Source of the DNA: Bartonella krasnovii
GTDB lineage: Bacteria; Pseudomonadota; Alphaproteobacteria; Rhizobiales; Rhizobiaceae
Assembly (NCBI RefSeq): GCF_003606345.3
Contig: NZ_CP031844.2
Location: forward strand, 1,497,001-1,561,000
DNA length: 64,000 nt
Direction of reading: 5' to 3'
Part shown: positions 1 to 8,539 of the stretch, one piece after another
Layout of the letters: each line of letters opens with the position of its first letter
Numbering within the stretch: position 1 is the first letter of the stretch
Notes under the pieces: generated by a model
What the model was told of the DNA's origin: nothing
What the model saw: the letters and a program-made list of their open reading frames with translations, nothing else
Databases searched by the model: none
Program-made: the position numbers and the translations under genes

Positions 1-1947
1 TTTTAACAAAAGCCTACCCGCAACCGTCGATTTATCTTGTACAAAAACATCAGCACTAAAACCATTGCTATAAACAGCTATACCCTCAGGGACTCGAAGA
101 TGAGTATTTTGTAAAAGAACTGCATGTAACTCTTCATTTTCATCACTTGGTTCTCTCTTACTTTGCGGTTTTTCAAGCACATTGCGGTGTTGTATTCCAA
201 CTGTATTATCAAAATATATACCATAAGACCTCTTACCAGGCACCACAATAAATGAAGATTTTATAGTAGCATCTAAATTTAAAGAACCAAACAATGCTTT
301 AGAGCCCAAAAATTCCTTTTTCTGATTCATAATATTAAACAGATCGGAAGCAACTCCATTCAAAACTCGGGCAAAGTTATCATCACCTTCTTTACTACTA
401 ATTTTGGAAAGAACATCGGGATCTACGAGAGGAAGAGAGGAAGAAAGATCAGATCTCTCAGAAGGTTTAAAGTATATGAAGCCGCCATTTCCAACAATTT
501 GTTTGAAACCACCCTTTCCAATAGTTTTTTCAAATCCATCTTCGACCTTCGCAGCAACCCGTAAAAAACCAGCATCGATATTACCAAAAATACCATTGAT
601 ATTTTTAAGACGTTCCACAGCTTCAGAATCTTTAGAATCCTGAGAATTTGAGGAGAGGGTCCCGATATACTCTTCAATATTTTGATCAAAATCATTTTGG
701 AGCTTCGCGCCGATCTGCAAAAAAGCAGCATTGGGAATATTAACGTTCCCATTATTAAACGAAATATAACCTCCACGTGACATCAAAACAGTACGCCCAA
801 TATCCTGAATCAAATCTTCGTGATCATCAAGCCCATCCACAACTTCAGAACCTTGCCTCTGAGTAGAATCAACTTGCGTAGATCCTATCTGCCTTGGATT
901 CCTTGATTGGGATTTGGAAGCTTCGTTAATTTTAACTCTATCTAATAAAACAATCCCCATCTCTGAAGAGATAACCCCTACTCCATTGTCATGAAATCCA
1001 AGATTCCCTCCTTGCATCGATACTAAAGATTTAGAATCACTCCACAAACCAATTGTCTTCACGCTAACAGACGTATCACTCAAAAGAATAGCCCCCCCCT
1101 CTGAAGCCACTGCCTCCACATAATCATTTTCGAGAAAACCACCAGACATAGAAATCTTTCCAAGACGAGAAGCTCCAAGCCCAAACACAAATCCCTGAAC
1201 ACTTGAATCTGTCAAATTAATCTGAGCGCCAAGTTCATCCTTACCATCCACAAAAACAGAACCCATCCCTCCCATCTGAACTTGCCTATTTTCAATGTGG
1301 TTAACATCACTTCGCCCCCCAGCTCCATCCTCAGCCAAAATAGATACTCCAGACACTTTTAAAACTGTAGACGAAGGGCCACTTACGTAAATAGCAGAAT
1401 CATATTTTCTCGCTGTTTTAAGCTGAAGCTGACCTTCACCTTCACTTTTTGCAAGTGTGTGTGTCTCACCATCATTACAGACAATAGGAGCGCTAGCTGG
1501 AGATTCTTTACTCCAAGTACAACGCGCAGTAACACCACCAGTAACACCACCAGGAGCACCACCAGGAGCACCACCAGGAACACCACCAGGAACACCACCA
1601 GGAACACCACCAGGAACACCACCAGGAACACCACCAGGAGCACCACCAGGAACACCACCAGGAACACCACCATATGAACCTGATCCTGCTTGAGGACCAG
1701 CAACCAATGGAGAAGGAGAAGGTAGTTGCGCTACTTCATCCCCAGATGTCCCTCCATTAGTTGGCAGAAATGACTGAAAAGAAGAAGCTCCAGGAATACT
1801 AGGAAGATATGATGTCAGTCCTCCAAGTGATGAGACTGACGAAAACCAACTACTTGCCCCCACAGAAGCACCCGCCCCCTGTAAAAAAACGAAAGCACTT
1901 GTTGTCAGTGCACACAAACGTGCGCGATTTTTAACTACATTGATCAT
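1..1947 (-). CDS. Autotransporter-type surface protein with collagen-like repeats (5' part, runs off the window)
   Basis: The minus-strand frame is open from an ATG at 1947 to the left edge: 649 codons with no stop, so the 3' end lies outside. Residues 1-31 resemble an export signal (basic start, then a hydrophobic stretch ending near GASVGA). Residues about 92-139 are a GG(V/A)(P/T) tetrapeptide tract encoded by 12-bp tandem repeats. The rest is Gly/Ser/Val-rich with recurring short beta-strand motifs such as SMQGGNLGF and SGGFLEN, typical of the right-handed beta-helix passenger of type V autotransporters. The beta-barrel that would prove this is not in view. The gene is divergent from the iron importer at 2146 with about 200 bp between. 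The family is inferred from composition and from similarity in style to the complete autotransporter at 8540. Confidence 0.7.
   Translation of the reverse strand, partial: MINVVKNRARLCALTTSAFVFLQGAGASVGASSWFSSVSSLGGLTSYLPSIPGASSFQSFLPTNGGTSGDEVAQLPSPSPLVAGPQAGSGSYGGVPGGVPGGAPGGVPGGVPGGVPGGVPGGVPGGAPGGAPGGVTGGVTARCTWSKESPASAPIVCNDGETHTLAKSEGEGQLQLKTARKYDSAIYVSGPSSTVLKVSGVSILAEDGAGGRSDVNHIENRQVQMGGMGSVFVDGKDELGAQINLTDSSVQGFVFGLGASRLGKISMSGGFLENDYVEAVASEGGAILLSDTSVSVKTIGLWSDSKSLVSMQGGNLGFHDNGVGVISSEMGIVLLDRVKINEASKSQSRNPRQIGSTQVDSTQRQGSEVVDGLDDHEDLIQDIGRTVLMSRGGYISFNNGNVNIPNAAFLQIGAKLQNDFDQNIEEYIGTLSSNSQDSKDSEAVERLKNINGIFGNIDAGFLRVAAKVEDGFEKTIGKGGFKQIVGNGGFIYFKPSERSDLSSSLPLVDPDVLSKISSKEGDDNFARVLNGVASDLFNIMNQKKEFLGSKALFGSLNLDATIKSSFIVVPGKRSYGIYFDNTVGIQHRNVLEKPQSKREPSDENEELHAVLLQNTHLRVPEGIAVYSNGFSADVFVQDKSTVAGRLLLK
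1531..1672. repeat. 12-bp tandem repeat array, about 12 copies, in frame
   Basis: The unit reads (a/g)acaccaccagg with small variants (aac or agc at the start, agt or agg at the end). Units begin at 1531 and every 12 bp up to 1663, the last ending in cata. On the minus strand this gives GGVP, GGAP or GGVT repeats inside the autotransporter at 1-1947. Since 12 is a multiple of 3, copy-number change keeps the reading frame. Confidence 0.95.
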
Positions 1948-2145
1948 ATGTCAAACTTTCTAAATAATGTTGCAAAAACACTAGAATTAAGTGAAAATGA
2001 GGTAAGTGAACAGTTTGTAACATATGTTAGTCAACTTTACAACATAGTGTTATTTATTGTTGCATCATTTTGTACATAAAAATGTCTAAGTTAAGTTTTT
2101 AAGTGTACAAACCCTTGTAATATCAGATAAAAGGATAAAATCAGG

Positions 2146-3096
2146 ATGATAAAATATATGAAATGCGTGACCACTGTCTTACTCGTTGCAATGAGCTTTG
2201 CAACGATTTTGTGGACACAGATGAGTGTCGCAAATGCGAGTACTCAGAAAAATGTAACGATTAATCATGTTTCAGGCACAACTTCTGTTCCCGCTTCTCC
2301 GCAAAAAGTTATTGTGTTTGATCTTGCCTCGCTTGATAATATGAAACGCCTTGGCATCAAAGCGGTTGTTGGTATTCCTGAAGGGAAAAAACCATCTTAT
2401 CTGCAACAGTTTAATGATGAAAAATATGAGAAAATAGGCACTCTTTTTGAACCGGATTATGAAAAAATTGCCACTCTTCGTCCGGATTTGATTATTATTT
2501 CTTCTCGAACTCAAGCTAAGTATAACGATTTATCCAAAATTGCTCCAACCATTGATTTAACAGTAGGAAACGAAAATTCTCTTGAAGATATTAAACGAAA
2601 TGTGTCTATTCTTGGGAAAATTTTTAGCAAAGAACAGGAAGCAGAAAAGGAAATTGCAAAACTCAATGAAACTTTAGCTGAAGTCCGTAAAAATACCCAA
2701 GGAAAAGGTACAGGGCTCGTCCTCATGACCTCTGGTGGAAAAATCAGTGCTTTGGGTCCAAAATCACGCTTTGATATTTTTCATTCCGCTTTTGGAATTA
2801 CCCCTGCAACCGATAAGCTCACCGTACAAAAACATGGGCAACTCATTTCCCCAGAATTTATTCTTGAGACAAATCCTGATTGGTTGTTGGTAATTGATCG
2901 GGATGTGGCAATTGGACGCGAAGGACTATCCGCAGCACAACTGCTCAACAATGAGCTTGTGCACCGCACAACAGCCAGTAAACAAAACCAAATTATTTAT
3001 TTGGATTCTTGGAGTTGGTATCGTGCAAGTGGTGGTTTAACAGGACTCCTTGAAACCGCTAAGCAGATCAATGAAGCATTTACAAAGAGCAAATAA
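2146..3096 (+). CDS. Iron/siderophore ABC transporter substrate-binding protein (FatB/YclQ/CeuE type)
   Basis: A 316-aa protein. Residues 1-31 are a signal peptide ending in SVANA. The mature part begins with the family hallmark in which a substrate-binding strand (VTINHVSGTTSVP) is followed by QKVIVFDLASLDNMKRLGI, as in class III binding proteins for iron-siderophore uptake. Later features are KIATLRPDLIIISS and a C-terminal SWSWYRASGG segment. It should bind a ferric chelate in the periplasm and deliver it to the permease pair encoded just downstream. It is the first gene of a four-gene set with two FecCD permeases and an ATPase. The ATG at 2146 follows a weak aaggat-type site. The substrate cannot be read from the sequence; catecholate chelates are usual for the closest families. 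Confidence 0.85.
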   Translation: MIKYMKCVTTVLLVAMSFATILWTQMSVANASTQKNVTINHVSGTTSVPASPQKVIVFDLASLDNMKRLGIKAVVGIPEGKKPSYLQQFNDEKYEKIGTLFEPDYEKIATLRPDLIIISSRTQAKYNDLSKIAPTIDLTVGNENSLEDIKRNVSILGKIFSKEQEAEKEIAKLNETLAEVRKNTQGKGTGLVLMTSGGKISALGPKSRFDIFHSAFGITPATDKLTVQKHGQLISPEFILETNPDWLLVIDRDVAIGREGLSAAQLLNNELVHRTTASKQNQIIYLDSWSWYRASGGLTGLLETAKQINEAFTKSK

Positions 3097-3123
3097 AGCT
3101 TGCTTGCGATATGAATAAAATTT

Positions 3124-3162
3124 AAAAACAGAGGTTGTTTATGAAGCAACCTTTGTTTTTTT
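3124..3162 (+). terminator. Hairpin with T-tract between the binding-protein and permease genes
   Basis: The arms acagaggttg (3128-3137) and caacctttgt (3147-3156) pair over ten positions with one G-T pair and a 9-nt loop. An A run precedes and a T run follows (3156-3162), giving a rho-independent terminator shape. It lies inside the iron-uptake gene set, so it may act as a partial terminator that favours expression of the binding protein over the permeases. Confidence 0.7.
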
Positions 3163-3190
3163 ATTAAGTTTTGTAAGAAAATGGTTTAAC

Positions 3191-4147
3191 GTGAAGAATT
3201 ATTGGATAACCATAACGCTTCTAATTTTCTTGTCTATCCTCAGCATTTTTGTTGGTTATTCTGATGTTACACCTTCTGATCTCTTCGCAGCCGATCCCCA
3301 TGCATGGCTTATTTTTTGGCAAACGCGTCTTCCTCGTACTATTGCAATCCTTTTAGTAGGTGCATCGCTTGCACTTTCAGGCATGATTATGCAACTGTTG
3401 ACACGTAATCGCTTTGTCGAGCCATCAACCGCTGGAACCGTTGAATCTGCTTCCCTTGGCATTCTTTTTATTATGATTTTTCTGCCCGATATTCCTGTTT
3501 TAGGAAAAATGATCGTTGCGGCACTTTTTGCCATGATGGGCACTTTACTTTTTATGTTTTTATTGCGCCGCATTCCTCTAAAATCAGCTCTTATTATACC
3601 CCTTACAGGGATTATGCTAAGCTATATTATAGGCTCTTTAACCAATACCATTGCAGATTATGAAATGTTACTTCCTTCTCTTCAAGCTTACTTATTTGGT
3701 AGTTTTGCCATGATTCTTGAGGGGAAATATGAACTTTTATGGCTCTCCCTTCCCCTTTGTCTTCTAGCCTATTCTACTGCTGATCGCTTTACAGTTGCAA
3801 GCTTAGGAGAAGATTTTACCAATAACCTTGGATTAAATTATCGTGTTGTCATGTTTTTTGGTCTTTTTGTTGTTGCTGCAATCACTGCTGTTGTCGTCTG
3901 TACCGTCGGCCGTATTCCTTTTGTTGGATTGATTATTCCAAATATTGTTTCAAGTTTCATGGGAGACAATATGCGCTATACCGCTCCTTGGGTAGCCATC
4001 AGCGGTGCAGGATTGGTCTTGATTTGTGATCTTTTAGGACGAATTATTCATCCATCTCTTGAAATTCCCATCAGCACTATAATGGGCGTGATCGGTAGTT
4101 TTATTTTTATGATACTGCTTTTACGCTGGAGAAAGCGTCTTGGATAG
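3191..4147 (+). CDS. FecCD-family iron-chelate ABC transporter permease 1
   Basis: A 318-aa, very hydrophobic protein with about nine predicted membrane segments. Family signs are the N-terminal WQTRLPRTIAILLVGASLALSG segment, RFVEPSTAGTVESASLG, and GRIPFVGLIIPNIVSSFMG, the cytoplasmic loop that contacts the ATPase. It forms the inner-membrane channel with the next gene product. The start is GTG at 3191; the only nearby upstream ATG, at 3181, meets a stop after two codons. The 3' end overlaps the next gene by 8 bp, which suggests translational coupling. Confidence 0.85.
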   Translation: MKNYWITITLLIFLSILSIFVGYSDVTPSDLFAADPHAWLIFWQTRLPRTIAILLVGASLALSGMIMQLLTRNRFVEPSTAGTVESASLGILFIMIFLPDIPVLGKMIVAALFAMMGTLLFMFLLRRIPLKSALIIPLTGIMLSYIIGSLTNTIADYEMLLPSLQAYLFGSFAMILEGKYELLWLSLPLCLLAYSTADRFTVASLGEDFTNNLGLNYRVVMFFGLFVVAAITAVVVCTVGRIPFVGLIIPNIVSSFMGDNMRYTAPWVAISGAGLVLICDLLGRIIHPSLEIPISTIMGVIGSFIFMILLLRWRKRLG

Positions 4148-5090
4148 AAGAAAAAAAACAATATGTGTATTCACAACGCTTATCATCATAGCGTGTAGTG
4201 TCATAAGTCTTTACATGACATGGAATATTAATATTTACACGTGGAAATTCCGTCTTACAAAACTTTCTTCTCTGCTTCTTATCGCCTACGCAATAAGCGT
4301 TTCTACGGTTTTATTTCAAACAATCGTTAATAACCGTCTTCTCACCCCTTCAATCATGGGATTTGATCAGCTGTATATTTTAATAAAGACTATCCTTATG
4401 TATTTTGTAGGCTCTCTTTCTTTACCCTTTTTGAATGAAGAAGGACAGCTCATTCTCGAATCACTCATTCTCATTCTTTTTTCCATAAGTATTTTTCGCT
4501 GGCTTTTTTCAGGAAGCTTAAAAGGACTTCACTTAACGCTCTTGATAGGTGTTATTTTAGGCAGCTTTTTTTTCAGTTTACGAATGTTTATGCAATTGCA
4601 GCTCAACCCAGACCAAATGATGAATTTAACGGATATTATGTTTGCAAATTTTAATAAATTTAACACGTCTCTCATAAGCTTTGCCACAATAATTATTTTC
4701 ATTTTGAGTTTAATTGGGTGGCGTTCACGTCATCTTCTTGATATTTTAGCTTTGGGACGTGAAAATGCTCTCAATCTTGGCATTAATTACCACAAAAGTG
4801 CGACAGCTATTCTTATTTTTGTTTCCATTCTCGTCTCTATTTCCACGGCCTTAGTAGGCCCCGTCACCTTTTTTGGATTGTTAGTTGCCAACCTTTCCTA
4901 TGAACTTTCTCCTCAAGCAAAGCACAGTGTTGTTATACCGATTGCAATATTATTAGCAATTATTTGTTTGGTGGGAGGACAATTTATTTTAGAGCAAATT
5001 TTTCACATAGCAGGACGTTTAAGTTTTATCATTGAATTTTGTGGAGGAATTGTTTTCTTAACGTTACTTATGAAGGGAAAAGTAAAATGA
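4140..5090 (+). CDS. FecCD-family iron-chelate ABC transporter permease 2
   Basis: A 316-aa polytopic membrane protein and partner of the preceding permease. Conserved family segments include VNNRLLTPSIMGFDQLY, LGRENALNLGINY and the coupling-loop region VGPVTFFGLLVANLSYEL. The start is TTG at 4140, overlapping the end of the upstream gene; no in-frame ATG lies nearer. The last codons overlap the ATPase start (atga at 5087-5090). The tight overlaps indicate co-translation of permease 1, permease 2 and ATPase. Confidence 0.85.
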   Translation: MDRRKKTICVFTTLIIIACSVISLYMTWNINIYTWKFRLTKLSSLLLIAYAISVSTVLFQTIVNNRLLTPSIMGFDQLYILIKTILMYFVGSLSLPFLNEEGQLILESLILILFSISIFRWLFSGSLKGLHLTLLIGVILGSFFFSLRMFMQLQLNPDQMMNLTDIMFANFNKFNTSLISFATIIIFILSLIGWRSRHLLDILALGRENALNLGINYHKSATAILIFVSILVSISTALVGPVTFFGLLVANLSYELSPQAKHSVVIPIAILLAIICLVGGQFILEQIFHIAGRLSFIIEFCGGIVFLTLLMKGKVK

Positions 5091-5845
5091 TTGAGATCAA
5101 TCATCTTTCCAAGGCTTATGGAACACAATTGATTATCGATAATTTATGTCTTCATCTTCCAAAAGGAGGAGTTATTTCTCTTATTGGGCCTAATGGTTCA
5201 GGAAAATCAACTCTTTTGATGTTGATAAGGCGTCTTTTACCACACGACAAAGGCACAATTAATATCGACGGTTTTGATATTGATAAAATGCCCTATGATA
5301 TTTTGGCTCAAAAACTCTCAATTTTACGTCAAGATAATCCTTTATCCTTCCGTTTAACCGTGTACGATTTAGTGAGTTTTGGTCGCTATCCTTATTCAAA
5401 AGGCTGGTATACACATGAAGATAAACAATTTATCGACAGTGCATTACGCTATCTCGGCTTACAAGATTTAAAAGACCGTTTTTTAGATGAGCTTTCTGGG
5501 GGGCAGCGTCAACGAGCTTTTATCGCCATGGTCATCTGTCAAGATACCGATTATCTTCTCTTAGATGAACCATTAAACAATCTGGATATGAAACATGCCG
5601 TTTCTATGATGAAGCAGCTACGCCGCACAGCTGATGAACTCAAAAAAACCATTCTTATTGTAATGCATGATATTAATTTTGCCTCTTCTTATTCAGATAT
5701 GATTGTAGCATTAAAAAATGGGAAAGCAGCCTATTGTGGGACGCCCAAAAAAATCATGCAACCAGAAATTCTTAAAGATATTTACGATATAGATGTTCAG
5801 ATCAAAACAATCAATGACATACCTGTTGCCTTTTATTATCAATAG
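5087..5845 (+). CDS. Iron-chelate ABC transporter ATP-binding protein
   Basis: A 252-aa ABC ATPase of the FepC/YclP type that powers the importer encoded upstream. It has Walker A GPNGSGKST at residues 34-42, a Q-loop region near SILRQDNP, signature LSGGQRQR near residue 134, Walker B DYLLLDEP near 154 and an H-loop histidine in VMHD near 189. I chose the ATG at 5087, which overlaps the permease stop as atga. An upstream in-frame ATG at 5039 would add 16 unrelated residues inside the permease gene. Confidence 0.9.
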   Translation: MIEINHLSKAYGTQLIIDNLCLHLPKGGVISLIGPNGSGKSTLLMLIRRLLPHDKGTINIDGFDIDKMPYDILAQKLSILRQDNPLSFRLTVYDLVSFGRYPYSKGWYTHEDKQFIDSALRYLGLQDLKDRFLDELSGGQRQRAFIAMVICQDTDYLLLDEPLNNLDMKHAVSMMKQLRRTADELKKTILIVMHDINFASSYSDMIVALKNGKAAYCGTPKKIMQPEILKDIYDIDVQIKTINDIPVAFYYQ

Positions 5846-5912
5846 TCGGAAAGTTTCTCTTTTGTCCTTGTTTACACTCTAAAATCTGATAAAAGTAATA
5901 ATCTTGGCTTAT

Positions 5913-5986
5913 TGGGGAATAGTTTAATGGTAGAACAGCGGACTCTGACTCCGTCAATCTTGGTTCGAATCCAGGTTCCCCAGCCA
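5913..5986 (+). tRNA. tRNA-Gln (anticodon CUG)
   Basis: A 74-nt cloverleaf with acceptor arms tggggaa (5913-5919) and ttcccca (5976-5982), discriminator G, and encoded CCA at 5984-5986. The anticodon arm is gcgga-ctctgac-tccgt, placing CTG at positions 34-36, which reads CAG (Gln). The T-arm contains ggttcgaatcc. It borders the phage-tail remnant, and tRNA 3' ends are common phage attachment sites, but I found no second copy of its 3' end in this window. Confidence 0.95.
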
Positions 5987-6483
5987 ATGTATGTGTGTAT
6001 GTAGCTTGCCTGTAGCTTGCCAGCAGGTTTTGTATATTTTGACACCAGGTTTTGTACCAATTTATTTTCTTTAAAATGATTTTTCAGGGGTTCTCAAAGG
6101 GTCTTCAAAGACCTTTCAAAGATCATTTAAAGACCCTTTAATGAATCTTTTTTCTCTTCTCCTATAAATCACAATTTTTGATAATCAGTCATAAGTAGGA
6201 ATCGCATTATTTGAAAAGCAGCATGCATAAAATGGTATCTCTTCTTTTAGCATAAACTGCGTGATAGCTTTTCGGTTTTCTGAGGCATTATTAAAACAAA
6301 AGAAGCTTGGAGTAATTGGGTAAACATTACCCTATTACTCCTTTAAGGAATAGGGACAAGTTGTCCCAATTGCTCTCTCCCACCCAAAATGCAAACATTG
6401 CACGTTGATCTCAAAAAACATTACAACCGATCAAAGGAGCAGGTTGCACCTTTGATTTTCTGTTTCTAACACGTTTAAGTTTC
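5987..6483. other. Non-coding stretch between tRNA-Gln and the phage remnant, rich in inverted repeats
   Basis: No convincing gene. It contains short direct repeats just after the tRNA (gtagcttgcc twice at about 6000-6020; caggttttgta twice at about 6022-6057). It also holds inverted repeats: aaagggtctt/aagaccctt (6096-6138), the long hairpin at 6309-6341, the 15-nt palindrome gggacaagttgtccc (6353-6367) and atcaaagg/cctttgat (6430-6456). Confidence 0.6.
6309..6341. repeat. Strong inverted repeat (15-bp arms, 3-nt loop)
   Basis: The arms ggagtaattgggtaa (6309-6323) and ttaccctattactcc (6327-6341) pair with a single mismatch around the loop aca. There is no T-tract, so it is not an obvious terminator. 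It may be an operator, a recombination site or a relic of the phage end. A second, 15-nt palindrome lies 11 bp downstream. Confidence 0.7.
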
Positions 6484-6518
6484 TCATGCCTCTTTTCCCT
6501 TATCTGGTGCCTCTAAGG

Positions 6519-7472
6519 TTATTTCTGTGGTGTATCCGCTTTGCTTTTCATAGCGATGAGCACGGTTGCAGCATGCCATGGACCATTGATTTCACCGCGG
6601 AATCCTTGCAGGAGAAGCGGTTGACCCGCCATGATTTCAGGACGTCCCTCAAGGCTTAAAGACCCACTGCCCATGGCTCGACAAAGCCTGTCTGATTCGG
6701 AGGCAGCTGCTGCTTGTGCTTCTTGCTCACAAGGATAGCACGTCCGCAGACGGCGAATGGGCCCCGTATACCCTGTACGATGCGTAATGGCGTGCTGTTG
6801 TCCTTTTGCGCGATCAAAATACCGTGCTTCTATCATGCCATACTGGGTACGCGGCTCAAGACTAAATTCCCAATGGGAACATTCCTGTTGATGAATTGTC
6901 TGGAGGGGGAGATTGTCCCCACTTAAAAATAAAAACTTATTGTCTTTGATCAAAAAACGCGCCTGCATCCGATCAGCAAGGCGGGTTAAAAAATCAATCG
7001 CCGATTGATCGGTGCGCACCACATAAGGCAAGGTTTGTTTGGTGAATTTTTGGCTTACCTTTGCTTGATAACCATGACGTTTGGCAAGGGTCTCAACAAT
7101 CTCAGCAATGGTTTTGTGGTCAAAATGTTCGCTGTTCTGTTCTTTGATCTCCGCACGCATCGAGGCGCTTTTACCACAAAGGCGCAAAATCTCTCCATCA
7201 CTGCCCCCACAACTGATCACCGTCTCCACAACAAAACGCCCCATAAAGGCACGGATGCTATCCTGATAACCAAAGGTGACATGGAGTGCACTGTTCCTGG
7301 AGGGAATCTCTAAATCATTGCCGCTATCATCAAATTCCGCCTCGAATGTATCGGCTTCATTCCCCGCATTGTCTGTGATGGTTGCCGTTAAAAGACGCTG
7401 GTAAAAAACCTCATGAACAAGTTTCTCCCCTACCCTTACCTCAATAAAGGGATGTGTGCGCATTAATCCCAT
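6519..7472 (-). CDS. Phage late control gene D protein (tail hub/baseplate), 3' end frameshifted
   Basis: A 317-aa protein of the P2 gpD / phage late control D family, the baseplate hub that attaches the tail tube to the spike. Signs are the N-terminal PFIEVRVGEKLVHEVFYQRLLTATITDNAGNEADTFEAEFDD fold (shown here only as key residues: D-x-x-G-x-E-A-D) and a later FLTRLADRMQARFLIKD segment. The visible end (SKADTPQK) is not family-like. In another frame the same DNA encodes HRYEKQSGYTTEITLE and stops at 6484, which does look like the gpD C-terminus. A frameshift near 6557-6563 therefore probably replaced the last 25 or so residues. It lies downstream of X and U as in P2-like tail cassettes. Confidence 0.8.
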   Translation of the reverse strand: MGLMRTHPFIEVRVGEKLVHEVFYQRLLTATITDNAGNEADTFEAEFDDSGNDLEIPSRNSALHVTFGYQDSIRAFMGRFVVETVISCGGSDGEILRLCGKSASMRAEIKEQNSEHFDHKTIAEIVETLAKRHGYQAKVSQKFTKQTLPYVVRTDQSAIDFLTRLADRMQARFLIKDNKFLFLSGDNLPLQTIHQQECSHWEFSLEPRTQYGMIEARYFDRAKGQQHAITHRTGYTGPIRRLRTCYPCEQEAQAAAASESDRLCRAMGSGSLSLEGRPEIMAGQPLLLQGFRGEINGPWHAATVLIAMKSKADTPQK

Positions 7473-7717
7473 AGCCGTTTGACCACACTGTTCTTTTCTT
7501 GAGGGATAAATTCAGGCAGAAAAACTTTTAAACCCCGCGGTAAAAAAGTATCATACCCAGCAATCTCTGGATTAGCCTCCAGGGTGGCTTCTAAATAACC
7601 CCTCAATGACCCCGCTTGCCTCCGATCTCCTAAAACAGACAAGGCATGATGATAACAAATCAGGTCTAAACTCATATCCTCTAATTCGATCACGAGCTGC
7701 TTTGCGGGGATCTTCAT
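7463..7717 (-). CDS. Phage tail protein X (gpX family)
   Basis: An 84-aa protein matching the small gpX tail proteins, which resemble a LysM fold. It contains the spaced motif LDLICYHHALSV, then VLEANPE-like ATLEANPEIAGYDTFLPRGLKVFLPE, where the family shows a conserved NP-x-(I/L)-A and a late LP-x-G-x-x-(I/V)-x-(L/V)-P. It overlaps gene D by 10 bp and the end of the broken U gene by 4 bp, keeping the U-X-D order of P2-like tails. The frame itself is intact. Confidence 0.8.
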   Translation of the reverse strand: MKIPAKQLVIELEDMSLDLICYHHALSVLGDRRQAGSLRGYLEATLEANPEIAGYDTFLPRGLKVFLPEFIPQEKNSVVKRLWD

Positions 7718-8174
7718 GGGCTATCCTCCTCTTGATATTGACCCACTTGATATTGACCTTGTGGTTTTCCCCCATCAAAAAACGGCAACAGGCTAATGGA
7801 ATAGCGAATACGTCCCGATTGACCAGAGCGGCTAATATAATCATGATCTTTCGTGACACTGGTAATCACCACACATCCAAGCATTAAGGCACTGGAGCTA
7901 TCATCGCTCATCCAACGGATCATCTGAACGGGTTGAGCCGCACGTATGGTTCTGGTGATAGCATAATGGCAACCCGGTCACCAAACTATTCTGGAAACAA
8001 CACACCATGGATGGTTTTGGGATCATTGCCATAGCCGGTAAATTGCAAACCAGGGGCCCCACCAAAACGCTCTAGGCAAACCCATGAGGCAGAGAATTCC
8101 TCTTCAAACGATTGGTAATTAAGCCAGTCCACATAAAATTGATGCGGTCCTAGCATCAGCAAAGGATCTTGCAT
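7714..8174 (-). pseudogene. Phage tail protein U (gpU family), broken
   Basis: The 5' part starts at ATG 8174 behind a strong gggaggg site and gives MQDPLLMLGPHQFYVDWLNY, then PGLQFTGYGNDPKTIHGVLFPE, a clear gpU N-terminus. A TAG stop follows at 7986-7988. Downstream, in a frame shifted by two, come YAITRTIRAAQPVQMIRW and later SGRIRYSISLLPFFDGG, the gpU C-terminal half, ending at 7714. The gene thus has a nonsense/frameshift lesion around 7940-7988. With the damaged D gene this marks a dead tail cassette. Confidence 0.75.
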
Positions 8175-8539
8175 GCTCCCTCCCCTCATTCTGTTTATCG
8201 TATTATTCTGTCCCGCCATTCCTATCTTGCTTTAATACACCTATGAATATTGGCTCAAAGCATATTTGGCCATTAATAAAATATCATGAGGAAATTCTTG
8301 GTGTCTTATAATATTGCATTAAATACGAAAAAGTATTTTTTAACTATAATAAAAAAATACATTCTAAATTAAACTTATATGTTGCGTATTTAACGATAAA
8401 TTCAACTTTAATTTTGACAAAAAAAGAAAAATAAATTACCAAAATTATGTGTAATTAACGAAAAGCAATATCTATTTTCTGTTCTTCTTTTGAAGACTGC
8501 GGGGAAGTAAATATTGGGGGCTTTAAAAGGAGAGTATTT
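8175..8539. other. A+T-rich intergenic region upstream of the autotransporter
   Basis: I see no gene. The stretch 8300-8460 is extremely A+T-rich and probably holds the promoter of the autotransporter at 8540. No single promoter stands out clearly enough to call. Confidence 0.5.

Noticed and set aside
1531..1672. Possible CRISPR array
   Set aside because: Units are 12 bp, contiguous and without spacers, and lie inside a gene. No cas genes are nearby.
1383..1703. Open frames on both strands with [16 protein letters not shown] or VVFLVVFL repeats
   Set aside because: They are shadows of the in-frame 12-bp repeat. The real frame is the long minus-strand one at 1-1947, giving GGVP repeats.
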